Below, piece by piece: positions 8,899-17,260 of a stretch of DNA of 64,000 bases; positions within the stretch are counted from its first letter, which is position 1, and every line of letters begins with the position of its first letter. This DNA comes from Microbacterium fluvii (lineage in GTDB: Bacteria; Actinomycetota; Actinomycetes; Actinomycetales; Microbacteriaceae), in assembly GCF_025515205.1 (NCBI RefSeq), contig NZ_JAOPFX010000003.1, positions 310,001 to 374,000 on the forward strand, written 5' to 3'. A program made the translations under genes and the position numbers. The notes below the pieces were generated by a model. The model had not been told where the DNA came from and did not search any database. It worked only from the letters and a program-made list of their open reading frames with translations.

Positions 8899-9162
8899 AT
8901 GGTCCAGGACGAGTCGAAGGGCGAGGTGGTCGCGGCCTCCGCGGCACCCCGTGAGAAGAAGCCGAACTTCTTCGCGCGCATCGCCCTGTTCATCCGTCAG
9001 GTCTTCGCCGAACTCCGCAAGGTCGTCACTCCGACGCGGCAGGAGCTGGGCAAGTACACGGCGGTCGTCCTCGGATTCGTCGTCGTGATGATGGCGCTGG
9101 TCTACGGTCTGGACGCACTGTTCGTCTGGGTCACGACCATCGTCTTCGGCATCCCCGCCTGA
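8899..9162 (+). CDS. secE: Preprotein translocase subunit SecE
   Basis: An 87-residue SecE: a charged cytoplasmic N-terminus (KGEVVAASAAPREKKP), the amphipathic helix with the family signature FIRQVFAELRKVVTPTRQELGKYT, and a single C-terminal membrane helix (VVLGFVVVMMALVYGLDALFVW). SecE clamps SecY in the translocon. The ATG at 8899 has GGTGGG as a weak ribosome site. Position between tRNA-Trp and nusG is the conserved actinobacterial arrangement. Confidence 0.95.
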   Translation: MVQDESKGEVVAASAAPREKKPNFFARIALFIRQVFAELRKVVTPTRQELGKYTAVVLGFVVVMMALVYGLDALFVWVTTIVFGIPA

Positions 9163-9216
9163 GCATCCTGACCGGGCGGGTCACCGCATCCGCCGCAACG
9201 GAAGAGAACAAACCAC

Positions 9217-10233
9217 GTGTCTGAAAGATATGTCGACGACGCCGACTGGGCGACCGCGGCCGAGCTGTCCAGCGAAGACGACGAGGCCCAGGAGGGCAAC
9301 GTCCTGGCCGAAGAGGTGCGCGCCAGTGACGCCGCCGAGCACGCCGCGCTGCACATCGAGGGCGAGGACGACGAGTCCGACGACGAAGACATCGACATCG
9401 ACGACCCGGAGGCAGACGCCATCGTGAACGACGCACTCGAGATCGACGAGGCCGCTGAGGTCGAGGCCGCCGCCGAGGTGCTCAACGACTCGTACGCGGA
9501 AGAGGCAGCGGATGCCGCCGCCGACGCCGCCGACCAGGTGACGCCCTACGTCGGCCCCGAGCTCGGCGCCGACGAGGACGAGGCTGCCGACGACGAGGCC
9601 GCCGACGAAGACGAAGACCCCTACGAGGCCTTCCGCACCGAGCTGCGGATGCTCCCGGGCAAGTGGTACGTCATCCACTCCTACGCGGGCTTCGAGCGCA
9701 AGGTGAAGGCCAATATCGAGCAGCGCAAATCCACGCTCGAGGTCGAAGAGGAGATCTACCAGATCGAGGTCCCGATGGAGGACGTCGTCGAGATCAAGAA
9801 CGGCCAGCGCAAGATGGTCACGCGCGTGCGCATCCCCGGCTACGTGCTGGTGCGCATGGAGCTCAACGAAGACACCTGGTCGGTCGTGCGTCACACGCCC
9901 GGCGTCACCGGGTTCGTGGGCAACGCGCACAACCCGACCCCGCTGCGCTTCGAAGAGGCCTTCAACATGCTGAAGTCGCTCGTCGAGGTCAAGGAGGTCG
10001 CCACCGCGAAGGGCGGCGCCGCCAAGGGCTCTGCCACGCAGGCGCGCTCGGTGGTCACCGAGGTCGACTTCGAGATCGGCGAGACCATCACGATCAAGGA
10101 GGGCTCGTTCGCGGGTCTTCCCGGTTCGATCAGCGAGATCAAGCCCGAGAGCGGCAAGCTCACCGTGCTCGTCTCGCTCTTCGAGCGCGAGACCCCCGTC
10201 GAGCTGTCGTTCGACCAGGTCACCAAGCAATAG
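9217..10233 (+). CDS. nusG: Transcription elongation factor NusG with long acidic N-terminal extension
   Basis: A 338-residue NusG. The NGN domain starts near residue 149 ([20 protein letters not shown]) and binds the RNA polymerase clamp. The KOW domain lies near 289-338 ([18 protein letters not shown]) and contacts ribosomal S10 or Rho. Before these is a ~148-residue Asp/Glu/Ala-rich tail, low in complexity and probably disordered; enterobacterial NusG (~180 residues) lacks it, while actinobacterial members commonly have a shorter or similar one. Starts with GTG at 9217. Sits between secE and rplK. Confidence 0.95.
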   Translation: MSERYVDDADWATAAELSSEDDEAQEGNVLAEEVRASDAAEHAALHIEGEDDESDDEDIDIDDPEADAIVNDALEIDEAAEVEAAAEVLNDSYAEEAADAAADAADQVTPYVGPELGADEDEAADDEAADEDEDPYEAFRTELRMLPGKWYVIHSYAGFERKVKANIEQRKSTLEVEEEIYQIEVPMEDVVEIKNGQRKMVTRVRIPGYVLVRMELNEDTWSVVRHTPGVTGFVGNAHNPTPLRFEEAFNMLKSLVEVKEVATAKGGAAKGSATQARSVVTEVDFEIGETITIKEGSFAGLPGSISEIKPESGKLTVLVSLFERETPVELSFDQVTKQ

Positions 10234-10329
10234 GACTTCCTCCCGCCGGGAGGAGAACCGCTGTCCGGAGATGCCGGACGTGCGGGAGAGACGGATGCGG
10301 CAGCATCCGCTCGATGAAAGGAAACACGA
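10234..10329 (+). promoter_or_regulatory. rplK leader with three consecutive hairpins
   Basis: Three short stems lie between nusG and rplK: TCCTCCC/GGGAGGA (10238-10254), GTCCGG/CCGGAC (10263-10279) and CGGATGC/GCATCCG (10292-10309), followed by an AAAGGAAA ribosome site. L1 autoregulates the L11-L1 operon by binding its leader in other bacteria. This is the matching place for such a site, but the L1-binding motif was not verified. Confidence 0.45.
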
Positions 10330-10761
10330 ATGGCACCGAAGAAGAAGGTGACCGGCCTGATCAAGCTTCAGATCAACGCCGGTGCAGCCAACCCGGCGCC
10401 GCCGATCGGCCCCGCGCTCGGTCAGCATGGCGTCAACATCATGGAGTTCTGCAAGGCGTACAACGCCGCGACCGAGTCGCAGCGCGGCAACGTCATCCCC
10501 GTGGAGATCACCGTCTACGAGGACCGCAGCTTCACCTTCGTCCTGAAGACCCCGCCGGCCGCCGAGCTCATCAAGAAGGCCGCAGGCGTCGCCAAGGGCT
10601 CGCCGACCCCGCACACGACCAAGGTGGCCAAGATCACCAAGGACCAGGTGCGCCAGATCGCCGAGACGAAGATGCCCGACCTGAACGCGAACGACATCGA
10701 GGCTGCCTCGCTGATCATCGCCGGCACCGCCCGCTCCATGGGCATCACGGTCGAGGACTGA
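10330..10761 (+). CDS. rplK: 50S ribosomal protein L11
   Basis: A 143-residue L11 with the N-terminal proline-rich loop ([19 protein letters not shown]), which is the thiostrepton/release-factor region, and the C-terminal rRNA-binding domain ending [25 protein letters not shown]. Standard length. It forms part of the GTPase-associated centre of the large subunit. It is followed 14 bp later by rplA in the same transcript. Confidence 0.97.
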   Translation: MAPKKKVTGLIKLQINAGAANPAPPIGPALGQHGVNIMEFCKAYNAATESQRGNVIPVEITVYEDRSFTFVLKTPPAAELIKKAAGVAKGSPTPHTTKVAKITKDQVRQIAETKMPDLNANDIEAASLIIAGTARSMGITVED

Positions 10762-10775
10762 GGGGGATAACGACA

Positions 10776-11468
10776 ATGGCTACCAAGTCCAAGGCCTACC
10801 AGGCCGCCGCCGCCAAGATCGCGGCTGACAAGTTCTACACGCCCACCGAGGCCGTGACCCTCGCGAAGGAGACCGGCTCGGCGAAGTTCGACTCGACCGT
10901 CGAGGTCGCGCTGAAGCTCGCGGTCGACCCGCGCAAGGCGGACCAGATGGTGCGTGGCACCGTCATCCTCCCGCACGGCACCGGCAAGACCGCCCGCGTC
11001 ATCGTGTTCGCCACCGGCCCCGCGGCCGAGGCCGCGATCGCCGCGGGCGCCGATGAGGTCGGCGGCGCCGAGCTCATCGAGAAGGTCGCCGGCGGCTGGA
11101 CGTCGTTCGACGCCGCCGTCTCGACCCCTGAGCTCATGGGTCAGGTCGGACGTCTCGGCAAGGTGCTCGGTCCCCGAGGCCTCATGCCGAACCCGAAGAC
11201 CGGCACCGTGACCCCCAACCCGGCCAAGGCTGTGGAGGAGATCAAGGGCGGCAAGATCGAGTTCCGCGTCGACAAGCACGCCAACGTGCACTTCGTCGTC
11301 GGCAAGGCGTCGTTCTCGGCCGAGCAGCTCGACGAGAACCTGAAGGCCGCGCTCGAAGAGATCGTGCGTCTGAAGCCGTCGAGCTCGAAGGGCCGCTACA
11401 TCCAGAAGGGCGCCGTGTCGACCACGTTCGGCCCCGGCATCCCGCTGGACGTGAACGCGCTCGTCTGA
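10776..11468 (+). CDS. rplA: 50S ribosomal protein L1
   Basis: A 230-residue L1 with the family signature region [22 protein letters not shown] and conserved [17 protein letters not shown]. It forms the mobile L1 stalk at the ribosomal E site and is usually the translational repressor of the rplK-rplA operon. The ATG at 10776 follows AGGGGG; the N-terminus [11 protein letters not shown] is usual. A strong terminator follows 13 bp after the stop. Confidence 0.97.
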   Translation: MATKSKAYQAAAAKIAADKFYTPTEAVTLAKETGSAKFDSTVEVALKLAVDPRKADQMVRGTVILPHGTGKTARVIVFATGPAAEAAIAAGADEVGGAELIEKVAGGWTSFDAAVSTPELMGQVGRLGKVLGPRGLMPNPKTGTVTPNPAKAVEEIKGGKIEFRVDKHANVHFVVGKASFSAEQLDENLKAALEEIVRLKPSSSKGRYIQKGAVSTTFGPGIPLDVNALV

Positions 11469-11481
11469 CGCATCGCTTCAT

Positions 11482-11515
11482 CAGGAAGGCCCCCTCCTCG
11501 GAGGGGGCCTTCCTG
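11482..11515. terminator. Strong intrinsic terminator after rplA
   Basis: A perfect 16-bp stem, CAGGAAGGCCCCCTCC (11482-11497) against its complement (11500-11515), with a 2-nt apex. It ends the secE-rplA block and lies 15 bp before the stop of the convergent amidohydrolase gene, so it probably works in both directions. Confidence 0.9.
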
Positions 11516-11530
11516 CGTTCGCGGATGCTG

Positions 11531-13162
11531 TCAGCGCTGCGCGCCGGCCGGCACCGCATCGACGACGACCTCGCCGCCCACCACCGTGAGCAGCACGGGA
11601 CTGTCCGCGAACACGTCGGGGTCGGTCGCCAGCGGATCGTCGGCGAACACCGTGAGGTCGGCGGGCAGGCCCGCCCGCAGCGCGCCGCCCTCTTCGCCGA
11701 CGGACCGCCACCATCCCGCCGTGTGCGCGTCGAGCGCGGCGGCGGCCGACAGCGCCTGTGCCGGCTGCACGGGGGCGACCTCCGGCCGCCCTGCCGGCCG
11801 ACGCAGCGTCGCGGCGGCGAGCGTGCCTCGGGGGTCGTAGGGGGCGATCGGCCAGTCCGAGCCGAGGGCGACGATGACGCCGCGCTCGCGCAGGTCGCGG
11901 ATGCGCCACGCACGATCGGCGCGCTCGTCGCCGAGGCGCCGCGACCAGTTGTCGGTGTGGTCGGCGCGTGTGTAGTGCGTGCAGTGGGTGGGCTGCATGC
12001 TCGCCGCGACACTCGACGACGCGATGAGCTCGAGCACCTCGTCGGGGAGGGTCTCGATGTGCTCGATGCGATGCTGCGTGCCGTTGGGTGCGAGGTCCGC
12101 GTGCGTCTGCGCGACGAACCAGATGCCCTTGTCGCCGATCGCGTGGGTCGTCGTGCGGATGCCCCGCGCGTGGAAGAACCGCACGGCGGCGGCGTACTCC
12201 TCCGGCTCGAGCCAGAGGGAGTCGGTCGATTCGCCCAGGGCGTCCGGTTCGAACAGCCACGCCGTGCCGTTGTCGATCGTCCCGTCGATCATGAGCTTGA
12301 TGCCGGCGACGTGCCACCGCCTGCCGTGGCGGCCCTGCAGCGCGAGGAGCTCTTCGAGGTCGGCCTCGGTCGAGCCGGGGGCGACCATCGGCGAGATGCG
12401 CAGCCGGAGGGGCAGGTCTCCCCGCCGCTCGAGCTCGTCGAGCAGCTCGAACGCGTCGTCGTCGAAGAGATCGAGCATCTGCCCGGAGGTGACTCCGCAC
12501 GCGGCCATGCCGCCGAGGATCCCGCCGAGGGCCTCGACGCGCTCGTCGAAGCTCTGCTCGGGGATGACCCGCTGCGCGAGTGCCATGGCGCTGAGCTCGA
12601 GAAGGAACCCCGTGGGGGATCCGGCGGCATCGATCGCGACCGACGACCCGTCGGGAAAGCGCTCGGCGCCGGTGATGCCCGCCGCCGCGAGTGCTGCCCG
12701 TGACGCGACGGCCGAGTGCCCGTCGAACAGCTGCACGAAGGCGGGCCGGTCGCCGGTGGCGCCGTCGAAGAGGGCCGCCGAAGGGGCGGCGTCGCCGAAG
12801 GCGTTGGGGTCGAGCCCCCAGCCCAGCACCCACCCGTCGCTCGCCGCGGCCTCCGCCGCGAGGGCGGCACGGGCCGCCGCGAGGTCCTGGATGCCCGACA
12901 GGTCGACACCGCGGGTCATGCGGATGCCGCCCACCGGGTGGATGTGCGCGTCGACGATGCCGGCGGTGAGACAGCCGGTGCCGACGTCGACGACTCGGTG
13001 CGCGTGCGCGGCCCAGGCATCGGCATCCGATTCGGATCCGACGGCGACGATCGTGTCGCCGCGCACCGCGACGAACCCGGCCGCCGCCGCCTCGTCACCG
13101 GCCAGCACGGCGGGGGTGAGCACGCGCCCGGCGCGCACCAGCAGGTCGATCTGCTCAGGCAT
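11531..13162 (-). CDS. YtcJ-like amidohydrolase (metal-dependent hydrolase)
   Basis: A 543-residue amidohydrolase of the YtcJ/amidohydrolase-3 type. The metal-binding HxH is H73-x-H75 in VDAHIHPVGG, further ligands lie in TTHAIGDKG and HRIEHIETL, and the late catalytic aspartate is in VALGSDWPIAP. It would hydrolyse a C-N bond in an amide or N-acyl compound; the substrate is unknown. It overlaps the upstream permease by 8 bp, so import and hydrolysis of the same compound is likely, under the LacI regulator encoded further upstream. Confidence 0.85.
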   Translation of the reverse strand: MPEQIDLLVRAGRVLTPAVLAGDEAAAAGFVAVRGDTIVAVGSESDADAWAAHAHRVVDVGTGCLTAGIVDAHIHPVGGIRMTRGVDLSGIQDLAAARAALAAEAAASDGWVLGWGLDPNAFGDAAPSAALFDGATGDRPAFVQLFDGHSAVASRAALAAAGITGAERFPDGSSVAIDAAGSPTGFLLELSAMALAQRVIPEQSFDERVEALGGILGGMAACGVTSGQMLDLFDDDAFELLDELERRGDLPLRLRISPMVAPGSTEADLEELLALQGRHGRRWHVAGIKLMIDGTIDNGTAWLFEPDALGESTDSLWLEPEEYAAAVRFFHARGIRTTTHAIGDKGIWFVAQTHADLAPNGTQHRIEHIETLPDEVLELIASSSVAASMQPTHCTHYTRADHTDNWSRRLGDERADRAWRIRDLRERGVIVALGSDWPIAPYDPRGTLAAATLRRPAGRPEVAPVQPAQALSAAAALDAHTAGWWRSVGEEGGALRAGLPADLTVFADDPLATDPDVFADSPVLLTVVGGEVVVDAVPAGAQR

Positions 13163-14636
13163 CGATCGTCTCCGCTTCGTCGCGGTGGCCGCCGATGCGG
13201 GCGTACACGTCGGGTCGTGTGCGCTTCCACCGCACCGCGAGCACGACGCCGACCAGGAACGTCACGGGCGTGATCGCGATGAGCAGGCCGTTGACCAGCG
13301 GCGACGCGGCGGTCAGCAGATCGAAGGTCAGGCAGAGGATCACCAGGATCACCGTCATCGCCAGCCCCGCGACGATCGCGGCGGGAAGCACGTACCAGCG
13401 GCGGGCGAGCTGAGGGCGCTTCACGAAGAACACCACGACGGCGATGCAGGTGAGGATCTGCAGCACGATGATGCCGACGACGCCGGGGCTGTTCACCCAC
13501 AGCAGCAGCTGCAGGTAGGGATCCATGCCCAGCACGGCGAACACGGCGACGACCAGGGCGGCCAGCGCGGTCTGGGCGAGTCCGGACACGACGGGGGAGT
13601 GGGTCTTCGGGTCGGTGTCGTAGAGGCGGCGGGGCAGCACGCCGTCGCGGGCGAGCGAGAAGGTGTAGCGGTTGATCGCGTTGTGGAAGGCGAGCTGCGA
13701 CGCGTAGACGCTCGTGAGGATGAGCAGGTACATCACGAGCTCCGCCCAGCCGCCGAGGTAGTCGGATGCCGTGGCGAAGACCAGCCCCGCGGTGTTCTCG
13801 GCCGCGGCGCCCACGACGTTCGACTCGCCGACGCCGACGACGATCGTCCACACGATGAACCCGTAGAACAGGGCCATGAAGACGACCGAGATGTAGGTCG
13901 CCCGGGGGATGGTGCGCTCGGGGTCGCGTGCCTCTTCGCGGTAGAGCGCCGTCGACTCGAAGCCCATGAAGGCCGCGAAGCCCATGCCCATGACGGCGAA
14001 CATGCCGGGGGTGAAGATGTTGGCCGGGTCGAACGTGCCGAAGGTGATGCCCTCCGCGCCGCCCTGAGCGAGGATCGCGACGGCGAGCACCAGCAGGATG
14101 AGGGTCTCGGCCACCAGCAGCACGCCGAGCACCTTCGCTCCCACGTCGATGCCGCGCCAGGCGACGACGAACACGGCGGCGATGCCGACGCCCGCGATCA
14201 GCCACCACGGCACGTCGATGCCGAATTCGACCTGCAGCAGGTCGTGGCCGGCGGTGCCCATCATGCCGTAGAGGCCGATCTGCAGCGCGTTGTACGAGAC
14301 GAGTGCGACCAGCGAGGCGCCGAGCCCGGCCGCCTTGCCGAGAGCCTCGGTGATGTAGGTGTAGAAGCCGCCGAGCGCCTTGACGTGCTTGGTCATCGCC
14401 ATGAAGGCGACGGCGAAGATCGCCAGGATGATCCCGGCGATCGTGTAGACCAGCGGTGCAGAGACTCCGCCGATGAGGATCGCCAGCGGTGCGACGCCCG
14501 CCACGATGGTCAGGGGCGCTGCGGCCGAGATCACCATGAAGACGATGCCGCCGGTGCCGAGCGCATTGCGCTGCAGCGTGTGGACGTGGCTCGTATCGAC
14601 GATCGGGGCGATGTCGTTGTCGGTGGCGGGTGGCAT
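13155..14636 (-). CDS. APC-family amino acid permease
   Basis: A 493-residue APC transporter with about 12 membrane helices, starting after a ~35-residue hydrophilic N-terminus (LQRNALGTGGIVFMVISAAAPLTIV). Among its helices is a run typical of the family (FAAFMGFESTALYREEARDPERTIPRA, shortened: FMGFESTALYREEARDP). The ATG at 14636 is preceded by AAAGGAG at a spacing of 8, so the longer in-frame extension upstream was not used. Cotranscribed with the amidohydrolase. A -10 candidate CATAAT lies at 14703-14698 on the minus strand. Substrate unknown. Confidence 0.86.
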   Translation of the reverse strand: MPPATDNDIAPIVDTSHVHTLQRNALGTGGIVFMVISAAAPLTIVAGVAPLAILIGGVSAPLVYTIAGIILAIFAVAFMAMTKHVKALGGFYTYITEALGKAAGLGASLVALVSYNALQIGLYGMMGTAGHDLLQVEFGIDVPWWLIAGVGIAAVFVVAWRGIDVGAKVLGVLLVAETLILLVLAVAILAQGGAEGITFGTFDPANIFTPGMFAVMGMGFAAFMGFESTALYREEARDPERTIPRATYISVVFMALFYGFIVWTIVVGVGESNVVGAAAENTAGLVFATASDYLGGWAELVMYLLILTSVYASQLAFHNAINRYTFSLARDGVLPRRLYDTDPKTHSPVVSGLAQTALAALVVAVFAVLGMDPYLQLLLWVNSPGVVGIIVLQILTCIAVVVFFVKRPQLARRWYVLPAAIVAGLAMTVILVILCLTFDLLTAASPLVNGLLIAITPVTFLVGVVLAVRWKRTRPDVYARIGGHRDEAETIDA

Positions 14637-14749
14637 CTCTCGGCTCCTTTGCTCGAGTCGGTCAGTTCGTGCGACTCGAATCGGGTGGACCCGCGTCACA
14701 TTATGGAGCGGTTGTTTCGAGTTCGTCACGAGCGTGCATCGCACGGGTA

Positions 14750-14789
14750 AATCGATTATTCACACAGATAAGGCAATGGTCAATCGATT
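14750..14789. promoter_or_regulatory. Paired LacI-family operators
   Basis: Two identical copies of AATCGATT lie at 14750-14757 and 14782-14789. This is a perfect match to the LacI/PurR core AA-N-CG-N-TT. The copies are 32 bp apart, close to three helical turns. They lie between the LacI gene and the permease operon it precedes, upstream of the -10 candidate near 14700. The intervening and flanking 169 bp (14637-14805) hold no gene. Confidence 0.65.
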
Positions 14790-14805
14790 TCTCATGCGGA
14801 TGCCG

Positions 14806-15807
14806 TCAGCGCGGCAGCGCGGCGGTCGATTCGCGCTCGATCAGCGCGATCGGCACGACGCGCCGCTCGCCGCGCGCGACCGACCCGTCGAGGGCGCCCA
14901 GCAGCAGCTCGGCTGTCGTGCGGCCCATCTCGCGCGGATTCAGATCCAGCGCCGTCACCGACGGGGCGCTCAACCGCAGTCCGTCGCTGTCGACATAGCT
15001 CGCCAGCAGAAGGTCGCGCCCGACCTCCAGCCCCACGAGGCGCGCCGTCTCGAGGGCGAGCGTCGCCATCCCCTCGGGCGCCGTGATGACGGCGTCCGGC
15101 CGGTCGTCACGACGCAGGAGCTCCTCGACGCGGGCCCTGAGCTCCTCCTCCGACGTGCCGAAGAAGCTCTGCAGCGCGACGACCGGCACGCCGCGCTCGA
15201 CGCACCACTCCTCGTGCGCCGCGATCATCTCGCGGCTCCACGACATCTGCCCGGTGGGCAGCAGCGCCACGGGGCGCCGCGCACCGCGCTCCCACACGTG
15301 ATCGAGCAGCATCCGCATGCCGGCGCGATGGTCGCCAAAGGCTGCCGCCCACGGCTCAGGGACCCCCTCCGGGGGGAACTCGCCGGTCACGACGGGGCGA
15401 CGGCTCTCCAGCAGCCGCGCCACCATCGGGTCGTCGTCGACGGGGTCGACCACGATGTAGCCGTCGAGTTGCTCGAGCATCGGCGCGCGGAGGTCGCGTG
15501 CGGTCGGAACGAGCGTGACCAGCACGTCGTCCTCCTGCGCGCGGGCGACCGCGCCGAAGGCGACGTCCATGTAGTAGCGGTAGCTCTGCCCGTTGTCCGG
15601 CACGTAGAGGCCGACAGCCCCCGAACGCGAGGTGCGGAGGTTGCGCGCCGTGATGTTGACGACGTAGTCCAGATCGTCTGCGGCACGGCGGATGCGCTCG
15701 CGTGTCTCGTCCGACATGCGACCGAGTCCGCGCAGCGCCAGCGAAGCCGTCGCCCGCGAGACGCCGGCACGATCGGCGACGTCCTGCAGCGTCACGACGG
15801 GGGGCAC
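14806..15807 (-). CDS. LacI-family transcriptional regulator
   Basis: A 333-residue LacI-type repressor. The helix-turn-helix and hinge are at residues 5-60 (TLQDVADRAGVSRATASLAL, then TRERIRRAADDLDYVVNITA), and the periplasmic-binding-like sensor fills the rest. The GTG start at 15807 lies 7 nt after TAGACT on the minus strand, pointing to a leaderless mRNA. Immediately downstream on the same strand are two LacI-core operators and the permease/amidohydrolase pair, its likely regulon. Ligand unknown. Confidence 0.88.
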   Translation of the reverse strand: MPPVVTLQDVADRAGVSRATASLALRGLGRMSDETRERIRRAADDLDYVVNITARNLRTSRSGAVGLYVPDNGQSYRYYMDVAFGAVARAQEDDVLVTLVPTARDLRAPMLEQLDGYIVVDPVDDDPMVARLLESRRPVVTGEFPPEGVPEPWAAAFGDHRAGMRMLLDHVWERGARRPVALLPTGQMSWSREMIAAHEEWCVERGVPVVALQSFFGTSEEELRARVEELLRRDDRPDAVITAPEGMATLALETARLVGLEVGRDLLLASYVDSDGLRLSAPSVTALDLNPREMGRTTAELLLGALDGSVARGERRVVPIALIERESTAALPR

Positions 15808-15835
15808 GCCCGCAAGTCTAGACAGCGGGTGCGGC

Positions 15836-16111
15836 TCAGCCGTCGCGGCGCACCTCGAAGCCCCTCGTGCCCTCGGGGGTGAGTTCCGACACGCTCGCCC
15901 CAGACACCCGCGACCCCGGCGGGCCCTGCGCCATCCAGGCGAGCACGGCGTCGACCGCGTCGTCGTGCGCCTCGAGCTCGGCCTCGACGGTGCCGTCGCG
16001 GAGGTTGCGCACCCACCCGGCGACGCCTTCCTGCGTCGCCACCATGCGCAGCGTGTAGCGATAGCCCACGCCCTGCACCTCGCCCCTGACGATCACGTGC
16101 ACCCGCCGCAT
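15836..16111 (-). CDS. acyP: Acylphosphatase
   Basis: A 91-residue acylphosphatase, the full length of the family. The acyl-phosphate loop reads GEVQGVGYRY with catalytic R18, and the second catalytic residue is N36 in GWVRNLRDG. It hydrolyses carboxyl-phosphate bonds in the cytoplasm. The ATG at 16111 was chosen because the family β-strand MRRVHVIVRG begins there. It is divergent from a DUF1801 gene with 45 bp between the starts. Confidence 0.93.
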   Translation of the reverse strand: MRRVHVIVRGEVQGVGYRYTLRMVATQEGVAGWVRNLRDGTVEAELEAHDDAVDAVLAWMAQGPPGSRVSGASVSELTPEGTRGFEVRRDG

Positions 16112-16156
16112 CCCTCCATCTTGCCGCCGGGCGAGCCGGCGCGACAGGATGGCGGC

Positions 16157-16528
16157 ATGGGAACCGTCGACGACTACCTCGCCGGACTCGACGAGGCCGA
16201 CCGCGCCGTGATCGACCACGTCTACGACGTCGCGCGCCGGCTCGCGCCGGACGCGGAGCAGGGCAAGGGCTACGGGATGCCGGCTCTCATCGTGCGCGGC
16301 AAGCCGCTCATCTCGGTCATGCGCACCCGCAGGCACATCGGCGTGTACCCGTTCAGCGGACGCGTGCCGGAAGCGGTCGCGGATGCGCTCGAGGGGTTCG
16401 ACCACGACAAGGGCACGATCCGCTTCCAGCCCGACCGACCGCTGCCCGACGCCGCTGTCGAAGCGGTCGTGACGGCGCGCCTGGCCGAGATCGACGACCC
16501 CGGACTGCGCAAGCGTCCCGTCGAGTGA
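16157..16528 (+). CDS. DUF1801-family protein
   Basis: A 123-residue protein with the DUF1801 (YdhG-like) pattern: VDDYLAGLDEADRAVIDHVYDVARRLAPDAEQGKGYGMPAL at the N-terminus (quoted in parts: GKGYGMPALIVRGKPL), then HIGVYPFSGRVPEAV and KGTIRFQPDRPLP near the end. A Bacillus member has been described as an iron chaperone, but that function cannot be assumed here. The ATG at 16157 fits the conserved start. It is convergent with the lysE-type gene 6 bp downstream. Confidence 0.8.
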   Translation: MGTVDDYLAGLDEADRAVIDHVYDVARRLAPDAEQGKGYGMPALIVRGKPLISVMRTRRHIGVYPFSGRVPEAVADALEGFDHDKGTIRFQPDRPLPDAAVEAVVTARLAEIDDPGLRKRPVE

Positions 16529-16534
16529 CTCCGC

Positions 16535-17188
16535 TCAGCGCGGCAGCACGAGGGAGACGCCGAGCGCGATCATCACGACCGCGATGACGCCGTCGAGCAC
16601 GCGCCACGCGCGCGGGGTGGCCAGCCACCGGCTGAGGTAGCGGGCGCCGAGGGCGAGTGCGAAGAACCAGAGGATGCTGGCGAGCACCGCACCCGCCGCG
16701 AAGATCCAGCGCTGGTCTCCGTGCGTGTTCGCGACGGTGCCGAGCAGGAACACCGTGTCGAGATAGACGTGCGGGTTGAGCCACGTGAGCGCGAGGCACG
16801 TGAGCACGACCGGGACGAGGCGGGTGCGCCTCGTCGTCATGGTCGTGCCGTCGGCGGCGATCGCATCCGCTGCGGGGGAGGCCTCGACGCGCAGCGCCTC
16901 GCCGCTCGGGCGCAGCGCGCGGCGGGCCGCCAGCAGCCCGTATCCGACGAGGAAGAGCGCCCCGGCCCAGCGCACCGCATCGATCAGCCACGGAACGGCG
17001 TGCAGCACGAGACCGACCCCCGAGACGCCGAGGGCGATGAGCGCCGCGTCGGAGGCGGCGCAGATCGCCGCGACCGCGAGCACGTGTTCGCGGCGCAGTC
17101 CCTGGCGCAGCACGAACAGGTTCTGCGCGCCGATCGCGATGATCAGCGACAGTCCGAGGCCGAGGCCGGCGAGAAAGGCGGGGGTCAC
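16535..17188 (-). CDS. LysE/ArgO-type basic amino acid exporter
   Basis: A 217-residue LysE-family exporter with about six membrane helices. The signature GLGLSLIIAIGAQNLFVLRQGLRRE (shown in part) is at residues 8-32, and the second conserved stretch TWLNPHVYLDTVFLLG is in the middle. It exports excess lysine or arginine. It starts with GTG at 17188 and is divergent from its probable LysR-type activator, with a LysG-like operator between. In Corynebacterium the lysE/lysG pair has the same layout. Confidence 0.9.
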   Translation of the reverse strand: MTPAFLAGLGLGLSLIIAIGAQNLFVLRQGLRREHVLAVAAICAASDAALIALGVSGVGLVLHAVPWLIDAVRWAGALFLVGYGLLAARRALRPSGEALRVEASPAADAIAADGTTMTTRRTRLVPVVLTCLALTWLNPHVYLDTVFLLGTVANTHGDQRWIFAAGAVLASILWFFALALGARYLSRWLATPRAWRVLDGVIAVVMIALGVSLVLPR

Positions 17189-17219
17189 GCCTTCGACGGT
17201 ACCCAGACGGATCTCTTCA

Positions 17220-17260
17220 GTGAAGCTCAGGATTCTTCACCAGCATTAGCATGACTTCAC
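17220..17260. promoter_or_regulatory. Candidate LysG/ArgP operator between exporter and regulator
   Basis: An inverted repeat GTGAAG-N9-CTTCAC spans 17220-17240, and a third CTTCAC half-site lies at 17255-17260 directly before the regulator's ATG. TAGCAT at 17247-17252 is 8 nt before that ATG and would make its transcript leaderless. LysR-type proteins bind such T-N11-A dyads; the third half-site over the regulator's own start suggests autorepression. Confidence 0.65.

Noticed and set aside
11531..12833. Overlapping Arg-rich frames on both strands of the amidohydrolase gene
   Set aside because: They lack motifs and ribosome sites; only the 543-residue frame has metal ligands and the permease overlap.
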